Source: JAEUJM01 sp041908445 (GTDB lineage Bacteria; Actinomycetota; Acidimicrobiia; Acidimicrobiales; DATDAH01). From it: DNA of 64,000 nt. Below the pieces are notes generated by a model. That model did not search any database and was not told the DNA's origin. It worked only from the letters and a program-made list of their open reading frames with translations. The first letter of the stretch is position 1. Each line of letters opens with the position of its first letter. The stretch covers positions 62,001-126,000 of the forward strand of contig JAYRFK010000113.1 in the NCBI GenBank assembly GCA_041908445.1, in the 5' to 3' direction. Positions 15,348-24,070 of this stretch are shown piece by piece. Made by a program: the position numbers and the translations under genes.

Positions 15348-16517
15348 GTGACCGCGCCGATCGAGCCCTACCGCGTCGAGGTCCCCGAGACGGTCCTCGA
15401 GGACCTTCGCGAGCGCCTCCACCGCACCCGCTGGCCCGACCAACTGCCCGACGTCGGCTGGGAGCCCGGCGCTGAGCTCGGGGCGGTGCGCGAGCTCTGC
15501 ACCTACTGGGCCCACGGGTTCGACTGGCGGGCGGTCGAAGCCCGCCTCAACGCCTTCGACCAGTACACGACGGAACGCCAGGGCGAGCGGCTGCACTTCC
15601 TCCACGTCCGATCGCCCGAGCCCGGCGCCCTGCCGCTCGTGCTCACCCACGGCTGGCCGGGCTCGGTGGTCGAGTTCCTCGACGTCATCGGCCCGCTGGC
15701 CGACCCGGTCGCCCATGGCGGTGACGCCGCCGACGCCTTCCACGTCGTGGTCCCGTCCATCCCGGGCTACGGCTTCTCGGGCCCGACCCACCACGCCGGC
15801 TTCCACGCCGGGACGATGGCCGAGGCGGTCAAGGAGCTCATGGCCGACCTCGGCTACGACCGCTACGGGGCCCAGGGCGGGGACTGGGGCTCGGAGGTCA
15901 CCCGCCGGCTCGGCCGCATCGACGCCGAGCACGTGGCCGGCATCCACGTGAACATGATGATCGTGGGCCCGCCGGCCGAGGGCGCCTTCGACGACGTGAG
16001 CGAGGCCGAGCTGGCCGCGCTCGGCGAGGGCGCCGAGATGGCCAAGACCGGCATCGGCTACCTCCAGCTCCAGTCGACCAAGCCGCAGACCCTGGCCTAC
16101 GGGCTGACGGACTCGCCGGCGGGCCTCGCCGCCTGGCTGCTCGAGAAGTTCCACGCCTGGACCGACCACGGCCCCGACGAGGTCAGCGCGCTGAGCGCCG
16201 ACCAGATGCTGGCCGACATCACGACCTACTGGGTCACCGGCACCGCGAACTCGGCCGCCCGCCTGTACTGGGAGTCGGCGCGCGCCCGCACGAGCGCCAT
16301 GGACTCCGCCGAGGGCGGCGGCCCGGGCTACATCGAGGTGCCGACGGGCTACGCCGCCTACCCGGGCGAGCTCATCCGCCCGCCCCGCTCGTGGATCGAG
16401 GCCACCTGCAACCTCGTCCACCACGTCGAGATGCCCCGCGGCGGCCACTTCGCGGCGTGGGAGCAGCCCGACCTCTTCGTCGACGACCTCCGCACCTTCT
16501 TCCGCCTCGTCCGCTGA
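15348..16517 (+). CDS. Epoxide hydrolase, alpha/beta-hydrolase with EHN domain
   Basis: This 389-residue protein has the N-terminal EHN lid domain (IEPYRVEVPE to about residue 110) and the alpha/beta-hydrolase core. HGWPGS (101-106) forms the oxyanion hole, nucleophile Asp179 sits in GGDWGS, and the catalytic His is in PRGGHFAAWEQP (about H367). It resembles juvenile-hormone/microsomal-type epoxide hydrolases found widely in actinobacteria. The GTG start sits 18 bases after the KstR-like palindrome, suggesting a near-leaderless message and co-regulation with the P450. It may open an epoxide produced on a sterol or terpenoid side chain; this is inference. Confidence 0.85.
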   Translation: MTAPIEPYRVEVPETVLEDLRERLHRTRWPDQLPDVGWEPGAELGAVRELCTYWAHGFDWRAVEARLNAFDQYTTERQGERLHFLHVRSPEPGALPLVLTHGWPGSVVEFLDVIGPLADPVAHGGDAADAFHVVVPSIPGYGFSGPTHHAGFHAGTMAEAVKELMADLGYDRYGAQGGDWGSEVTRRLGRIDAEHVAGIHVNMMIVGPPAEGAFDDVSEAELAALGEGAEMAKTGIGYLQLQSTKPQTLAYGLTDSPAGLAAWLLEKFHAWTDHGPDEVSALSADQMLADITTYWVTGTANSAARLYWESARARTSAMDSAEGGGPGYIEVPTGYAAYPGELIRPPRSWIEATCNLVHHVEMPRGGHFAAWEQPDLFVDDLRTFFRLVR

Positions 16518-16551
16518 CCCGGCGAGCGCCGACGTCCACGCGCACCACCCT

Positions 16552-16602
16552 CGTTCTTGGGTCACCGGCGCCCGCTGGCCGGGCACGGCTGACGCCAGAA
16601 CG
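16552..16602. terminator. Imperfect hairpin between convergent genes
   Basis: CGTTCTTGGGTCA (16552-16564) and TGACGCCAGAACG (16590-16602) pair with two mismatches across a 25-base loop. The hairpin lies between the stops of the epoxide hydrolase (+) and fadD17 (-), consistent with a bidirectional terminator. No clear T-run is present. Confidence 0.45.
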
Positions 16603-16667
16603 CTCGAGGTTCCCAGGGCCGCCACAGCCGCCATCGTGGCCACGAGCGTGAGATCGGCTCGGCGCGC

Positions 16668-18293
16668 TCAGGTGGGTGGGAGGGGCTCGTAGGCGAGGTC
16701 GCGGCCGGGGCGGTGCCAGAGGGGGTCGTCGGTGGCAGTGGCCTGCTTCTGCAGCTCCCGCTTGAGCACCTTGTTGGTCTGCGTCGTGGGGAGCGCCTCG
16801 CTCACGCGCACGACCCGGGGCGCCGCCTTGGTCGACAGGTCGGCCTGCTCGGCGAGGAAGGCGGCGAAGCCGACGGGGTCGAAGGCGGCGCCAGGGCGCA
16901 GGACGAGCGCGGCCATGCACTGGTCGCCGACCACCGGGTCGGGGATGCCGTAGACGGCGGCCTGGGCCACGTCGGGGTGGCGCAGCAGGATGCGCTCGAT
17001 GGGGGCGGCGGCCAGGTTCTCGCCGTCGACCCGCAGCCAGTCGCTGGAGCGGCCGGCGAAGTAGAGGTAGCCGTCGGCGTCCTTGTAGGCGAGGTCGCCC
17101 GTCCAGTAGGTGTCGCCCCGGCGACGCTCGGCCTCGGCCTCCTCGTTGCGCCAGTAGCCCTCGAACTGGGTGCCGCCCTGGCGGCTGACGAGCTCACCGA
17201 TGGCCTCGTCGGCGTTCGTCAGTGCGCCGTGATCGTCGAACTCGGCGGGCGGGCACTCCTCGCCGGTCTCGGGGTCGAGCACCACGTTGTCCGGGCCCGC
17301 GGGGCCGAGCGAGCCGGGCGGGGTGTCGGGGGTGCGGCTGACGTTGGCACCGCCCTCGCTCGACCCGTACCCGTCGATGACGACGCAGCCGAAGCGCCGG
17401 CCGAACTCGGCGATGTCGCCCTCGGAGGCCTCGTTGCCGAACACGATCTGCAGTGGGTTGTCGGCGTCGTCGGGCTGCTCCGGCGTGGCCAGGATGTAGG
17501 CGAGGGGCTTGCCCACGTAGTTGGCGTAGGTGACCCCGTAGCGGCGGACGTCGTCCAGGAAGGCCGACGCCGAGAACTTGCGGCGCAGCACCGAGGTGGC
17601 GCCGCCGGCGAGGGCGGGACACCAGCCCGCCATCAGCGCATTGGAGTGGAACAGCGGCATCGAGAGATAGCACGCCGAGCCCGGCCCGAGCCCGAACCCC
17701 ATGCTGACGATGCCGCCGATGCGGGCGAGGCGGCCCTGGCTGCACTTCACCGCCTTGGGCGCCCCGCTCGTGCCCGAGGTGAACAGCAGCAGGTAGAGGT
17801 CGTCGGGCCCGACCGTGCGGCCCTCGGCAGCGAGCGCGGCGTCGACGTCGGCCAGGGTGGCACCCTCGTGGGCGGCCAGGCGGTCGCGGTAGGCGGGGTC
17901 GTCGAGGTGCCACACCCGGTCGGGGCCGAGGCCCTCGCCCAGGTCGAGCCCGTCGAGCAGGTCGCGGTAGCTCGGGTCCACCACGAGCAGCTGGCAGTCG
18001 GTGTGGGTGATGTCCCGGGCGAGCTCGGCGCCGCGTCGGGTCGGGTTGACGCCCACGATCGTGGCGCCGGCCAGCGCCGCCGCACCCAGCCAGTGGACGT
18101 ACTCGGGGATGTTGTCGGCCAGCACGCCGACGTGCAGCGGCCCGGGCCGGCGCTCGGCCAGCAGCAGCGCCGCCCGCTGCACGGCGGCCGCGGTCGCCTC
18201 GGGCCAGCTCCAGGACTCGTCCTCGAAGCGCACGGCCACGCCGTCGTCATCGACGTGGGCGCGCAGGAAGGCGTCGACGGTGTCGGTGCTCAC
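16668..18293 (-). CDS. fadD17: FadD17-type acyl-CoA synthetase (sterol side chain)
   Basis: This 541-residue ANL-family enzyme has the P-loop FTSGTSGAPKAVK (about 171-184), the YGSSEGG A5 motif, TGDLAYKD and the C-terminal catalytic Lys in TNKVLKRE (about K508). Long blocks (LSMPLFHSNA, LRRKFSAS, YANYVGKPLAYILATPE, DADNPL) match my memory of M. tuberculosis FadD17, a CoA ligase for steroid C26/C24 carboxylates. It adenylates the side-chain acid and joins it to CoA in the cytoplasm. It stands alone on the minus strand, 54 bases upstream of nothing but the flavin monooxygenase gene behind it. Confidence 0.87.
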   Translation of the reverse strand: MSTDTVDAFLRAHVDDDGVAVRFEDESWSWPEATAAAVQRAALLLAERRPGPLHVGVLADNIPEYVHWLGAAALAGATIVGVNPTRRGAELARDITHTDCQLLVVDPSYRDLLDGLDLGEGLGPDRVWHLDDPAYRDRLAAHEGATLADVDAALAAEGRTVGPDDLYLLLFTSGTSGAPKAVKCSQGRLARIGGIVSMGFGLGPGSACYLSMPLFHSNALMAGWCPALAGGATSVLRRKFSASAFLDDVRRYGVTYANYVGKPLAYILATPEQPDDADNPLQIVFGNEASEGDIAEFGRRFGCVVIDGYGSSEGGANVSRTPDTPPGSLGPAGPDNVVLDPETGEECPPAEFDDHGALTNADEAIGELVSRQGGTQFEGYWRNEEAEAERRRGDTYWTGDLAYKDADGYLYFAGRSSDWLRVDGENLAAAPIERILLRHPDVAQAAVYGIPDPVVGDQCMAALVLRPGAAFDPVGFAAFLAEQADLSTKAAPRVVRVSEALPTTQTNKVLKRELQKQATATDDPLWHRPGRDLAYEPLPPT

Positions 18294-18347
18294 CGGGCGG
18301 AGGCTAGGTCGCCCGGGACGGCCGGGGCGGGGCTGGGTCGGGGGTGC

Positions 18348-19484
18348 TCAGGCCGAGGCGCCGGCGAGCTGGGCCTCGCGCTGGCGGGTGGTGCTGTGCA
18401 CCGGGTCCTTGTCGAAGGCCGGGATGATCTGGCTGCCGAAGGTCTCGACCGCCTCGATCGCGACCTCGACCGGCATCGTGCTCGAGAGCATGCCGAAGGT
18501 GAGCTGGTCGGCGCCGGTGGCCTGGTAGCGCTCGACGGTCTTGGCGCACTCCTCGGGGGTGCCGATGCAGACCAGGTGGTCCTTGATGCTCTGGTCCACC
18601 TGCTCGTAGGTGGGGTCGGGGAGCACGGTCGGCCACTCGGGGATGCCGGGGGGCTTCGGGAAGGTGTCGAGGTACCGGAACACGTTGGTGGTGTGGTAGC
18701 CGGTGGTCATGTCGGTGGCGATGTGGCGGGCCTTCTCGCCGTCCTCCAAGCAGAGCATCTGCGTGGTGACCATGACGTTGTCGTTCACGTAGCCGCCGAT
18801 GGGCTCGGCGTCCTGCACGGCGTTCTTGTAGCTCTCGATCAGCGGCTTGAGCGCCTCGGGCGAGCTGACGCCGAAGCACAGGATGCCGAGGCCGAGGCGG
18901 CCGGCCTTCTCGAACGTGCCGGGGTTGCCGGCGGCGACCCACATCGGCGGGTGCGGCTTGGTGAAGGTCTTCGGCAGCACGTTGCGCTCGGGCATGGAGA
19001 AGTAGGTGCCGTCGTAGCTGTAGCGGCCGTCGGCCCACATCTTCGGGAGCTCGGCGAGCACCTCGTCGAACATGAGCTTGGTCAGCTCGGGGTCGTCGAT
19101 GCCGAAGCCCTTCTGCTCGGTGCTCGACGAGCCGCGGCCCATGCCGAACTCGAAGCGGCCCTGGCTGAGGTGGTCGATCATCGCGACCCGCTCGGCGACG
19201 CGGGCGGGGTGGTTGACCGGCGGGGTGATGTTCATGATCCCGCTGCCGAGGTGGATGTTCTCGGTGACGCCGGCGAGGTAGGCGAGGAACGACTCGTTGG
19301 CCGAGAGGTGCGAGTACTCCTCGAGGAAGTGGTGCTCGGTGGCCCACGTGTACTTGAAGCCGCTGCGGTCGGCGGCCTGGGTCCAGACGACCTCGTCCAT
19401 CAACCGGTTGTGCTCGATGTTCTCGGGGTCGAGGTCGGCCACCTGGTGCGGCACGTACAGGCTGTTGAAGATGCCGAATTCCAT
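18348..19484 (-). CDS. Luciferase-like (LLM) flavin-dependent monooxygenase
   Basis: This 378-residue TIM-barrel flavoenzyme belongs to the bacterial luciferase superfamily: MEFGIFNSLYVPHQ start, WATEHHFLEEYS, RVAERVAMIDHLSQGRFEFGMGRG and KPHPPMWVAAG. Such proteins use FMNH2 or F420 supplied by another protein to oxidise hydrocarbons, ketones or sulphonates. No reductase is adjacent. Its 5' side faces the S15 hydrolase gene across a 143-base AT-richer gap. It lies directly upstream of fadD17 on the same strand and may be co-transcribed with it. The substrate is unknown. Confidence 0.85.
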   Translation of the reverse strand: MEFGIFNSLYVPHQVADLDPENIEHNRLMDEVVWTQAADRSGFKYTWATEHHFLEEYSHLSANESFLAYLAGVTENIHLGSGIMNITPPVNHPARVAERVAMIDHLSQGRFEFGMGRGSSSTEQKGFGIDDPELTKLMFDEVLAELPKMWADGRYSYDGTYFSMPERNVLPKTFTKPHPPMWVAAGNPGTFEKAGRLGLGILCFGVSSPEALKPLIESYKNAVQDAEPIGGYVNDNVMVTTQMLCLEDGEKARHIATDMTTGYHTTNVFRYLDTFPKPPGIPEWPTVLPDPTYEQVDQSIKDHLVCIGTPEECAKTVERYQATGADQLTFGMLSSTMPVEVAIEAVETFGSQIIPAFDKDPVHSTTRQREAQLAGASA

Positions 19485-19511
19485 GGCCCCGGAGCGTAGA
19501 CGAGCATCCGG

Positions 19512-19543
19512 CCAAAATTGAAACGTGATCTAAAAATCCCGAA
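19512..19543. promoter_or_regulatory. AT-rich divergent promoter patch
   Basis: The 143-base gap between the divergent LLM monooxygenase and S15 hydrolase genes holds a short AT-rich stretch (CCAAAATTGAAACG to CTAAAAATCC) in otherwise over 70% GC DNA. Promoters for one or both genes are likely here, but I cannot assign exact -35/-10 boxes and see no clean palindrome. Confidence 0.3.
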
Positions 19544-19627
19544 ACCGGGCTGCTAGGGTCCCCGGACGGCCGGCGCCGGCGGGGCACCGGACCGAGACGA
19601 CCGGTCGGCGGACGGGAGCGGGAGCAC

Positions 19628-22600
19628 ATGAGGCAGCAGCGGGGGACGGCGCGCACCATCGGGGCGGCCGTCGTGATCGTGCTGGTGGCGGCACTGGTGG
19701 AGCTGGCGGCGCCGGCGCCGGTGGGGGCCGTCGCGCTGGCCGCCCAGGGCAGCGTCAACCAGGTGTTCGCGACCGGGGCCACGCCGGGGTCCACGGTCGA
19801 GCTGCTCGACGGGTCCGGGGCGGTGCTGGCCTCGGGCGCCGCCGACGACCAGGGAGCCGTGATCTTCGGCAACGACCAGGGCGTCGAGGCGCCCGTGCCG
19901 CCCGGCGCCGGGTACCGGGTGCGTGAGGGCGCGACGACGTCGGGCCCGGTCACGGTGCTCGATCCCGCCGACCATCCGGACCCGTCCTTCTACGACGCCC
20001 AGACCCTCGACATCGCCCCGGCCGGCCTGACCCAGGACCCGGAGGTCGGGTTCCAGTACCTCGAGACGCGGGACGGCACGACCCTCAGCGTGAACGTCCT
20101 CCCGCCCCTCGACCCGAACCTGTCGCCGCCGTACCCCGTCGTCGTCGACTACTCGGGCTACGACCCGTCCGACCCCGACGTCTTCTCGGGTGATCCCGAC
20201 CACCGGCCGATGTTCGTGGCCCGGGCCGCCGGGTTCGCCGTGGTCGGCGTCAACCTGCGCGGCACGACCTGCTCGGGTGGCGCCTACAGCTACTGGGAGA
20301 CGCTCCAGGGCCTCGACGGGTACGACGTCATCGAGACGGTCGCCGCACAGACCTGGGCGGACCGGGTGGGCATGATCGGGCTCTCCTTCCCCGGGATCAG
20401 CCAGCTCTTCGTCGCCGCCACGCAGCCGCCGCACCTCGCCGCCATCACCCCGCAGTCGGTGATCGGCGACACCTACCGGTCGACCCTCTATCCGGGCGGG
20501 ATCCTGAACGGGGGCTTCGCCGTCGACTGGGCGGCCGAGCGCGACAACGACGCCCGGCCGGCGGCGCACGCGTGGGTGCGGGACCGCATCGCCGCCGGCG
20601 ACACCGAGTGCGCCGCCAACCAGGAGCTGCACGGCCAGGCGGTGTCGATCCTCGACCGCCTCGAGCCGGAGGCGTTCTACGAGGCCGCCGGCGATTCGCT
20701 GGCCCCGCGCACGTTCGTCGACCGCATCCAGGTGCCCACCTACCTCGGGGTCGCCTGGCAGGACGAGCAGACCGGCGGCGAGGCCGCGAACCTCCTCGAC
20801 GACTTCACGAGCCTGGGTGGCCCCGGCGAGCCGCCCGTGCGGGCCCAGCTCATGAACGGGGCGCACGCCGAGCAGTACACCCCCGAGTCGTACCTGCGGA
20901 TCCTCGAGTTCCTCGACTTCTACGTGGCGCGCAAGGTCCCCGGCCTGGTCGGCCCGTTGCGCCAGTTCGCCAACCTCGGCTTCGCCCAGCTCATCGGCGC
21001 GCCCGGGATCGACCTGCCGCCCGACCGCACCTGGCCGAGCGACTTCGAGGAGGCGCTCGCGGCGTACGAGGCCGAGCCGCCGATCCGGGTCAGCCTCGAC
21101 CAGGGCGCGGCGGGGTCCGGCGGCGCGGCGTGCCCCGACGGCGACCGCTCGCCGGTGCCCTGCCCGGCGGGCTACCCGTACAGCGCCTTCAGCGTCGGCT
21201 TCGACACGTGGCCCCCGCCCCAGACCCAGCCGTGGCGGCTCTACCTCCAGCCCGACGGGGGCCTCGGGGACATGGCCACCGTGTCCGCCGGCTCACCCCG
21301 GAGCTACGACACCTACCGCTACGACGGGTCGGCCGGCGGCCAGGGCATCGACGCCGACCGCAACCTCATGTCCCCGAACCCCGGCTTCCACTGGGCGCAG
21401 AACCCCGAGGGCACCTCGCTCAGCTTCCTCACCGAGCCCCTGGCCGAGGACCGGGTCATGGTGGGCACGGGCAGCGTCGACCTGTGGGTGCGCTCGACGG
21501 CACCCGACGTCGACCTCGAGGTCGACCTCACCGAGGTCCGGCCCGACGGCCGAGAGACCTACATCCAGAGCGGCTGGCTGCGGGTCAGCCACCGCCACCT
21601 CGGGGCCGAGTCGACCGAGCTGCTGCCGTTCCACACCCACCTGGCCGCCGACGCCGAGGACCTGCCGCCGGGGCAGTTCGTGCCCGTGCGGGTCGCGCTG
21701 TTCCCGTTCGGCCACATCGCCCGGGAGGGCTCGCAGCTCCGCCTGACGGTGAAGTCGCCCGGCGGGAACCGGGTGCGCTGGCGCTTCTCGAACCTCCAGT
21801 ACCCCGATGACCAGTACGTCGACATCGGCCACTCCGACCCACACCCGGGCGGCATGCCCTCCTCCGTGGTGCTGCCGCTGGTGCCGGGCATCGACGTGCC
21901 GACGGCCCGTCCCGCGTGCGAGGCGCTGCGGTCGCAGCCGTGCCGGGACGTCCTGCCCTCCCGGGCGCCGACGGGGGTCGGCGCGGCGGTGGTGGACCGT
22001 CAGCTGCAGGTCGGCTGGACCGCGCCCGCGACCGAGGACGCCATCACCGGCTACACGGTCACGGTCGCGCCCACCGGCGAGACCTTCGCGGTGGCCCCGG
22101 ACGCGACCTCGTTCACCTACCCGTCGCCGGACCCGGCCGAGCGCTACTCGTTCACGGTGACGGCGACCTACGTCGACGGCGACGGCCCCGCTTCCACCTC
22201 GTCGGACCTGGTGCCGACGTCCGGTCGGTTCGCGGACGTGCCCGGTGCCGCCTGGTACGCGGACGGTGTCGACTGGACCACCGCCTACGGCGTGCTGTCC
22301 GCCTACCCGCCGGGCCTCTTCAAGCCCACCAAGGCGGCGACGCGGGCGCAGGTGGCGTCGGCGCTGTGGAACCTCGCCGGGCGGCCGGCGGCGACCGGCG
22401 ACGGCGCGTCGTACTCCGACGTGCCCGGTGGCGCCCGGTACCACCCCGCCCTCGACTGGCTGGACGACGCCGGCATCGACTCGGGCTTCGCCGACGGCAC
22501 CTTCCGCCCCCGCGGCACGCTCACCCGGACCCGGCTCGCGGTGTGGATGCACCGGGCCTCGGGGACGCTCGCCGGCTCGGCGCCGAGCACGTACGCCGAC

Positions 22601-22783
22601 GTGCCCGACGGCGCCTGGTACGCCGGCGCCGCCGACTGGTGGCAGGCCCAGGGCCTCGGCGCGGGCAGCCCGGGAACGGCGACCTTCAAGCCCAAGGCGA
22701 CGGTGAAGCGCTCGCAGCTCGCGGGCTGGCTCTGGAACCTGGCCCGCACCGACGCGGCGTGGGGGACCCCCTCCCCCTGGTGA
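19628..22783 (+). CDS. Secreted S15/CocE-type hydrolase with FN3 and three SLH repeats
   Basis: This 1051-residue exported protein starts with a signal peptide (residues 1-35) and a small beta-rich domain. The catalytic domain is X-Pro dipeptidyl-peptidase/CocE-like: oxyanion region YSGYDPSD, then GLSFPGI with nucleophile Ser253. A jelly-roll domain follows (VDLWVRSTAPDVDLEVDLTEVRPDG). Near residue 780 a fibronectin type III-like domain begins, then three S-layer-homology repeats (FADVPGAAWYADGVDW, YSDVPGGARYH, YADVPDGAWYAGAADW) fill the C-terminus. It is probably a cell-surface-bound peptidase or esterase. SLH anchoring is unusual for a typical high-GC actinobacterium. ATG has GGGAG before it. 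Confidence 0.88.
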   Translation: MRQQRGTARTIGAAVVIVLVAALVELAAPAPVGAVALAAQGSVNQVFATGATPGSTVELLDGSGAVLASGAADDQGAVIFGNDQGVEAPVPPGAGYRVREGATTSGPVTVLDPADHPDPSFYDAQTLDIAPAGLTQDPEVGFQYLETRDGTTLSVNVLPPLDPNLSPPYPVVVDYSGYDPSDPDVFSGDPDHRPMFVARAAGFAVVGVNLRGTTCSGGAYSYWETLQGLDGYDVIETVAAQTWADRVGMIGLSFPGISQLFVAATQPPHLAAITPQSVIGDTYRSTLYPGGILNGGFAVDWAAERDNDARPAAHAWVRDRIAAGDTECAANQELHGQAVSILDRLEPEAFYEAAGDSLAPRTFVDRIQVPTYLGVAWQDEQTGGEAANLLDDFTSLGGPGEPPVRAQLMNGAHAEQYTPESYLRILEFLDFYVARKVPGLVGPLRQFANLGFAQLIGAPGIDLPPDRTWPSDFEEALAAYEAEPPIRVSLDQGAAGSGGAACPDGDRSPVPCPAGYPYSAFSVGFDTWPPPQTQPWRLYLQPDGGLGDMATVSAGSPRSYDTYRYDGSAGGQGIDADRNLMSPNPGFHWAQNPEGTSLSFLTEPLAEDRVMVGTGSVDLWVRSTAPDVDLEVDLTEVRPDGRETYIQSGWLRVSHRHLGAESTELLPFHTHLAADAEDLPPGQFVPVRVALFPFGHIAREGSQLRLTVKSPGGNRVRWRFSNLQYPDDQYVDIGHSDPHPGGMPSSVVLPLVPGIDVPTARPACEALRSQPCRDVLPSRAPTGVGAAVVDRQLQVGWTAPATEDAITGYTVTVAPTGETFAVAPDATSFTYPSPDPAERYSFTVTATYVDGDGPASTSSDLVPTSGRFADVPGAAWYADGVDWTTAYGVLSAYPPGLFKPTKAATRAQVASALWNLAGRPAATGDGASYSDVPGGARYHPALDWLDDAGIDSGFADGTFRPRGTLTRTRLAVWMHRASGTLAGSAPSTYADVPDGAWYAGAADWWQAQGLGAGSPGTATFKPKATVKRSQLAGWLWNLARTDAAWGTPSPW

Positions 22784-22813
22784 CCACCGCGCCCCGCTGA
22801 CCCCCAGGCCCAA

Positions 22814-22867
22814 CCGTTCTGGCTCCCGATTTCGGTGCCAGGGCACCGAAATCGGGAGCCAGAACGG
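22814..22867. repeat. 54-bp perfect palindrome, dispersed hairpin element (copy A)
   Basis: Two 26-base arms (CCGTTCTGGCTCCCGATTTC followed by GGTGCC, and the mirror) flank a 2-base AG centre with no mismatch. The inner 44 bases recur identically at 59722 and 60863. It sits 30 bases after the S15 hydrolase stop and could end its transcript, but identity over long distances points to a mobile or amplified palindromic element. Confidence 0.9.
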
Positions 22868-22909
22868 CGGACGATTCGCGCCTGCGACGGGCTGTGGTGG
22901 GATGAGGGG

Positions 22910-24070
22910 GTGACGGACGCCGCCGACCTCGCTGCCCGGGTGCGGGCCGACGCCGAGGCCACCGGCGTGGCGCGGCGCTCGGCAGGGGGCGGCGCTGCCC
23001 CGGTGCTCGGCGCCGGCAACGACGACCTCGGACCCGGCCGGGCCTACCTCGCGGCCATGGGGCGGTGGGCGGTGGCGGGCTGGCCCGAGGCCCACGGCGG
23101 GCTGGGGCTCGCGGGCGACGACCTCGCCGCCGTGCAGCGGGCGCTCGGCGAGCTGGCCGTCCCCGACCTGTACCCGTTCGCGGTCGGGCTGGCCCTCGTC
23201 GGGCCGACCCTGCTCCAGCACGGCACAGCCGACCAGCAGGCGCGGTGGCTGGCGCCGATCGCCCGGGGCGAGGCCGTCTGGTGCCAGCTCTTCTCCGAGC
23301 CCGACGCCGGCTCCGACCTCGCCGGCCTGACCACCCGGGCCGAGCGCGACGGCGACCTGTGGCGGGTGACCGGCGCCAAGGTCTGGGCCAGCCGGGCCCA
23401 CTACGCCGACCGGGGCCTGCTGCTGGCCCGCACGGACTGGTCGGTGCCGAAGCACGCCGGCATCACCGTGTTCTCGGTCGACCTGCGGTCGGCGGGCGTC
23501 GAGGTGGCGCCCCTCGTGCAGATGAACGGCGACGCCCACTTCAACCAGGTCTTCCTCGACGAGGTCGAGGTGCCCGACGCCGACCGCATCGGCGATCCCG
23601 GCGCCGGCTGGGGGATCGCCCGCTCGGTGCTGGCCCTCGAGCGGGGCGGCGGCGCCGGCGCGCCGGCGGCGGGCCTCGGCCTCGGCGACCCGACCGCGCT
23701 GCTCGACCACCTGCGGGCGACCGGGCGGCTCGAAGACCCGATGGCGCGGGACCGGGCGATGCGCCTGCTCTCGGCGGCCAAGACCCGCCAGTGGGCGGGC
23801 CGGGGTGCGCCCGGGGCCAAGCTCGCCCTCGCCGACGGCCTGAAGGCCTCGTCGGGCCTGGCGCTGGAGGCGTCGGGGCCGGCCGGGATGCTCGCCGAGG
23901 GCCACTGGGCCACGACGTTCCTGACCGCGCCCTCCCTGTCGATTCGCGGCGGCACCGACGAGATCCAGCGCAACCAGCTCGGCGAGCGCGCCCTCGGCCT
24001 GCCGAGGGAGCCGTCGCTCGACCGCGACGTCCCCTTCGCCGACCTCCCCCGATCGGGAGACGTGCGTTGA
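22910..24070 (+). CDS. Acyl-CoA dehydrogenase family protein
   Basis: This 386-residue flavoprotein has an acyl-CoA dehydrogenase fold: QLFSEPDAGSDLAGL (flavin/substrate loop), WASRAHYAD, a beta-barrel domain and the C-terminal IRGGTDEIQRNQLGERALGLPRE. The N-terminal helical domain is shortened: the first 40 residues are Ala/Gly-rich. GTG at 22910 is chosen because it follows a purine-rich GATGAGG and precedes the first family residues. Its stop overlaps the TTG start of the DUF429 gene. The substrate is unknown; it may be one half of a heteromeric dehydrogenase as in steroid side-chain enzymes, but no partner is adjacent. Confidence 0.82.
   Translation: MTDAADLAARVRADAEATGVARRSAGGGAAPVLGAGNDDLGPGRAYLAAMGRWAVAGWPEAHGGLGLAGDDLAAVQRALGELAVPDLYPFAVGLALVGPTLLQHGTADQQARWLAPIARGEAVWCQLFSEPDAGSDLAGLTTRAERDGDLWRVTGAKVWASRAHYADRGLLLARTDWSVPKHAGITVFSVDLRSAGVEVAPLVQMNGDAHFNQVFLDEVEVPDADRIGDPGAGWGIARSVLALERGGGAGAPAAGLGLGDPTALLDHLRATGRLEDPMARDRAMRLLSAAKTRQWAGRGAPGAKLALADGLKASSGLALEASGPAGMLAEGHWATTFLTAPSLSIRGGTDEIQRNQLGERALGLPREPSLDRDVPFADLPRSGDVR

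Noticed and set aside
15348..16517. Haloalkane dehalogenase
   Set aside because: The EHN domain and the GGDWGS nucleophile context fit epoxide hydrolases; dehalogenase halide-binding Trp residues are not evident.
22814..22867. A simple intrinsic terminator
   Set aside because: There is no T-run, and the same 44 bases recur exactly at two distant places, which fits a dispersed element better; terminator activity is still possible as a secondary role.
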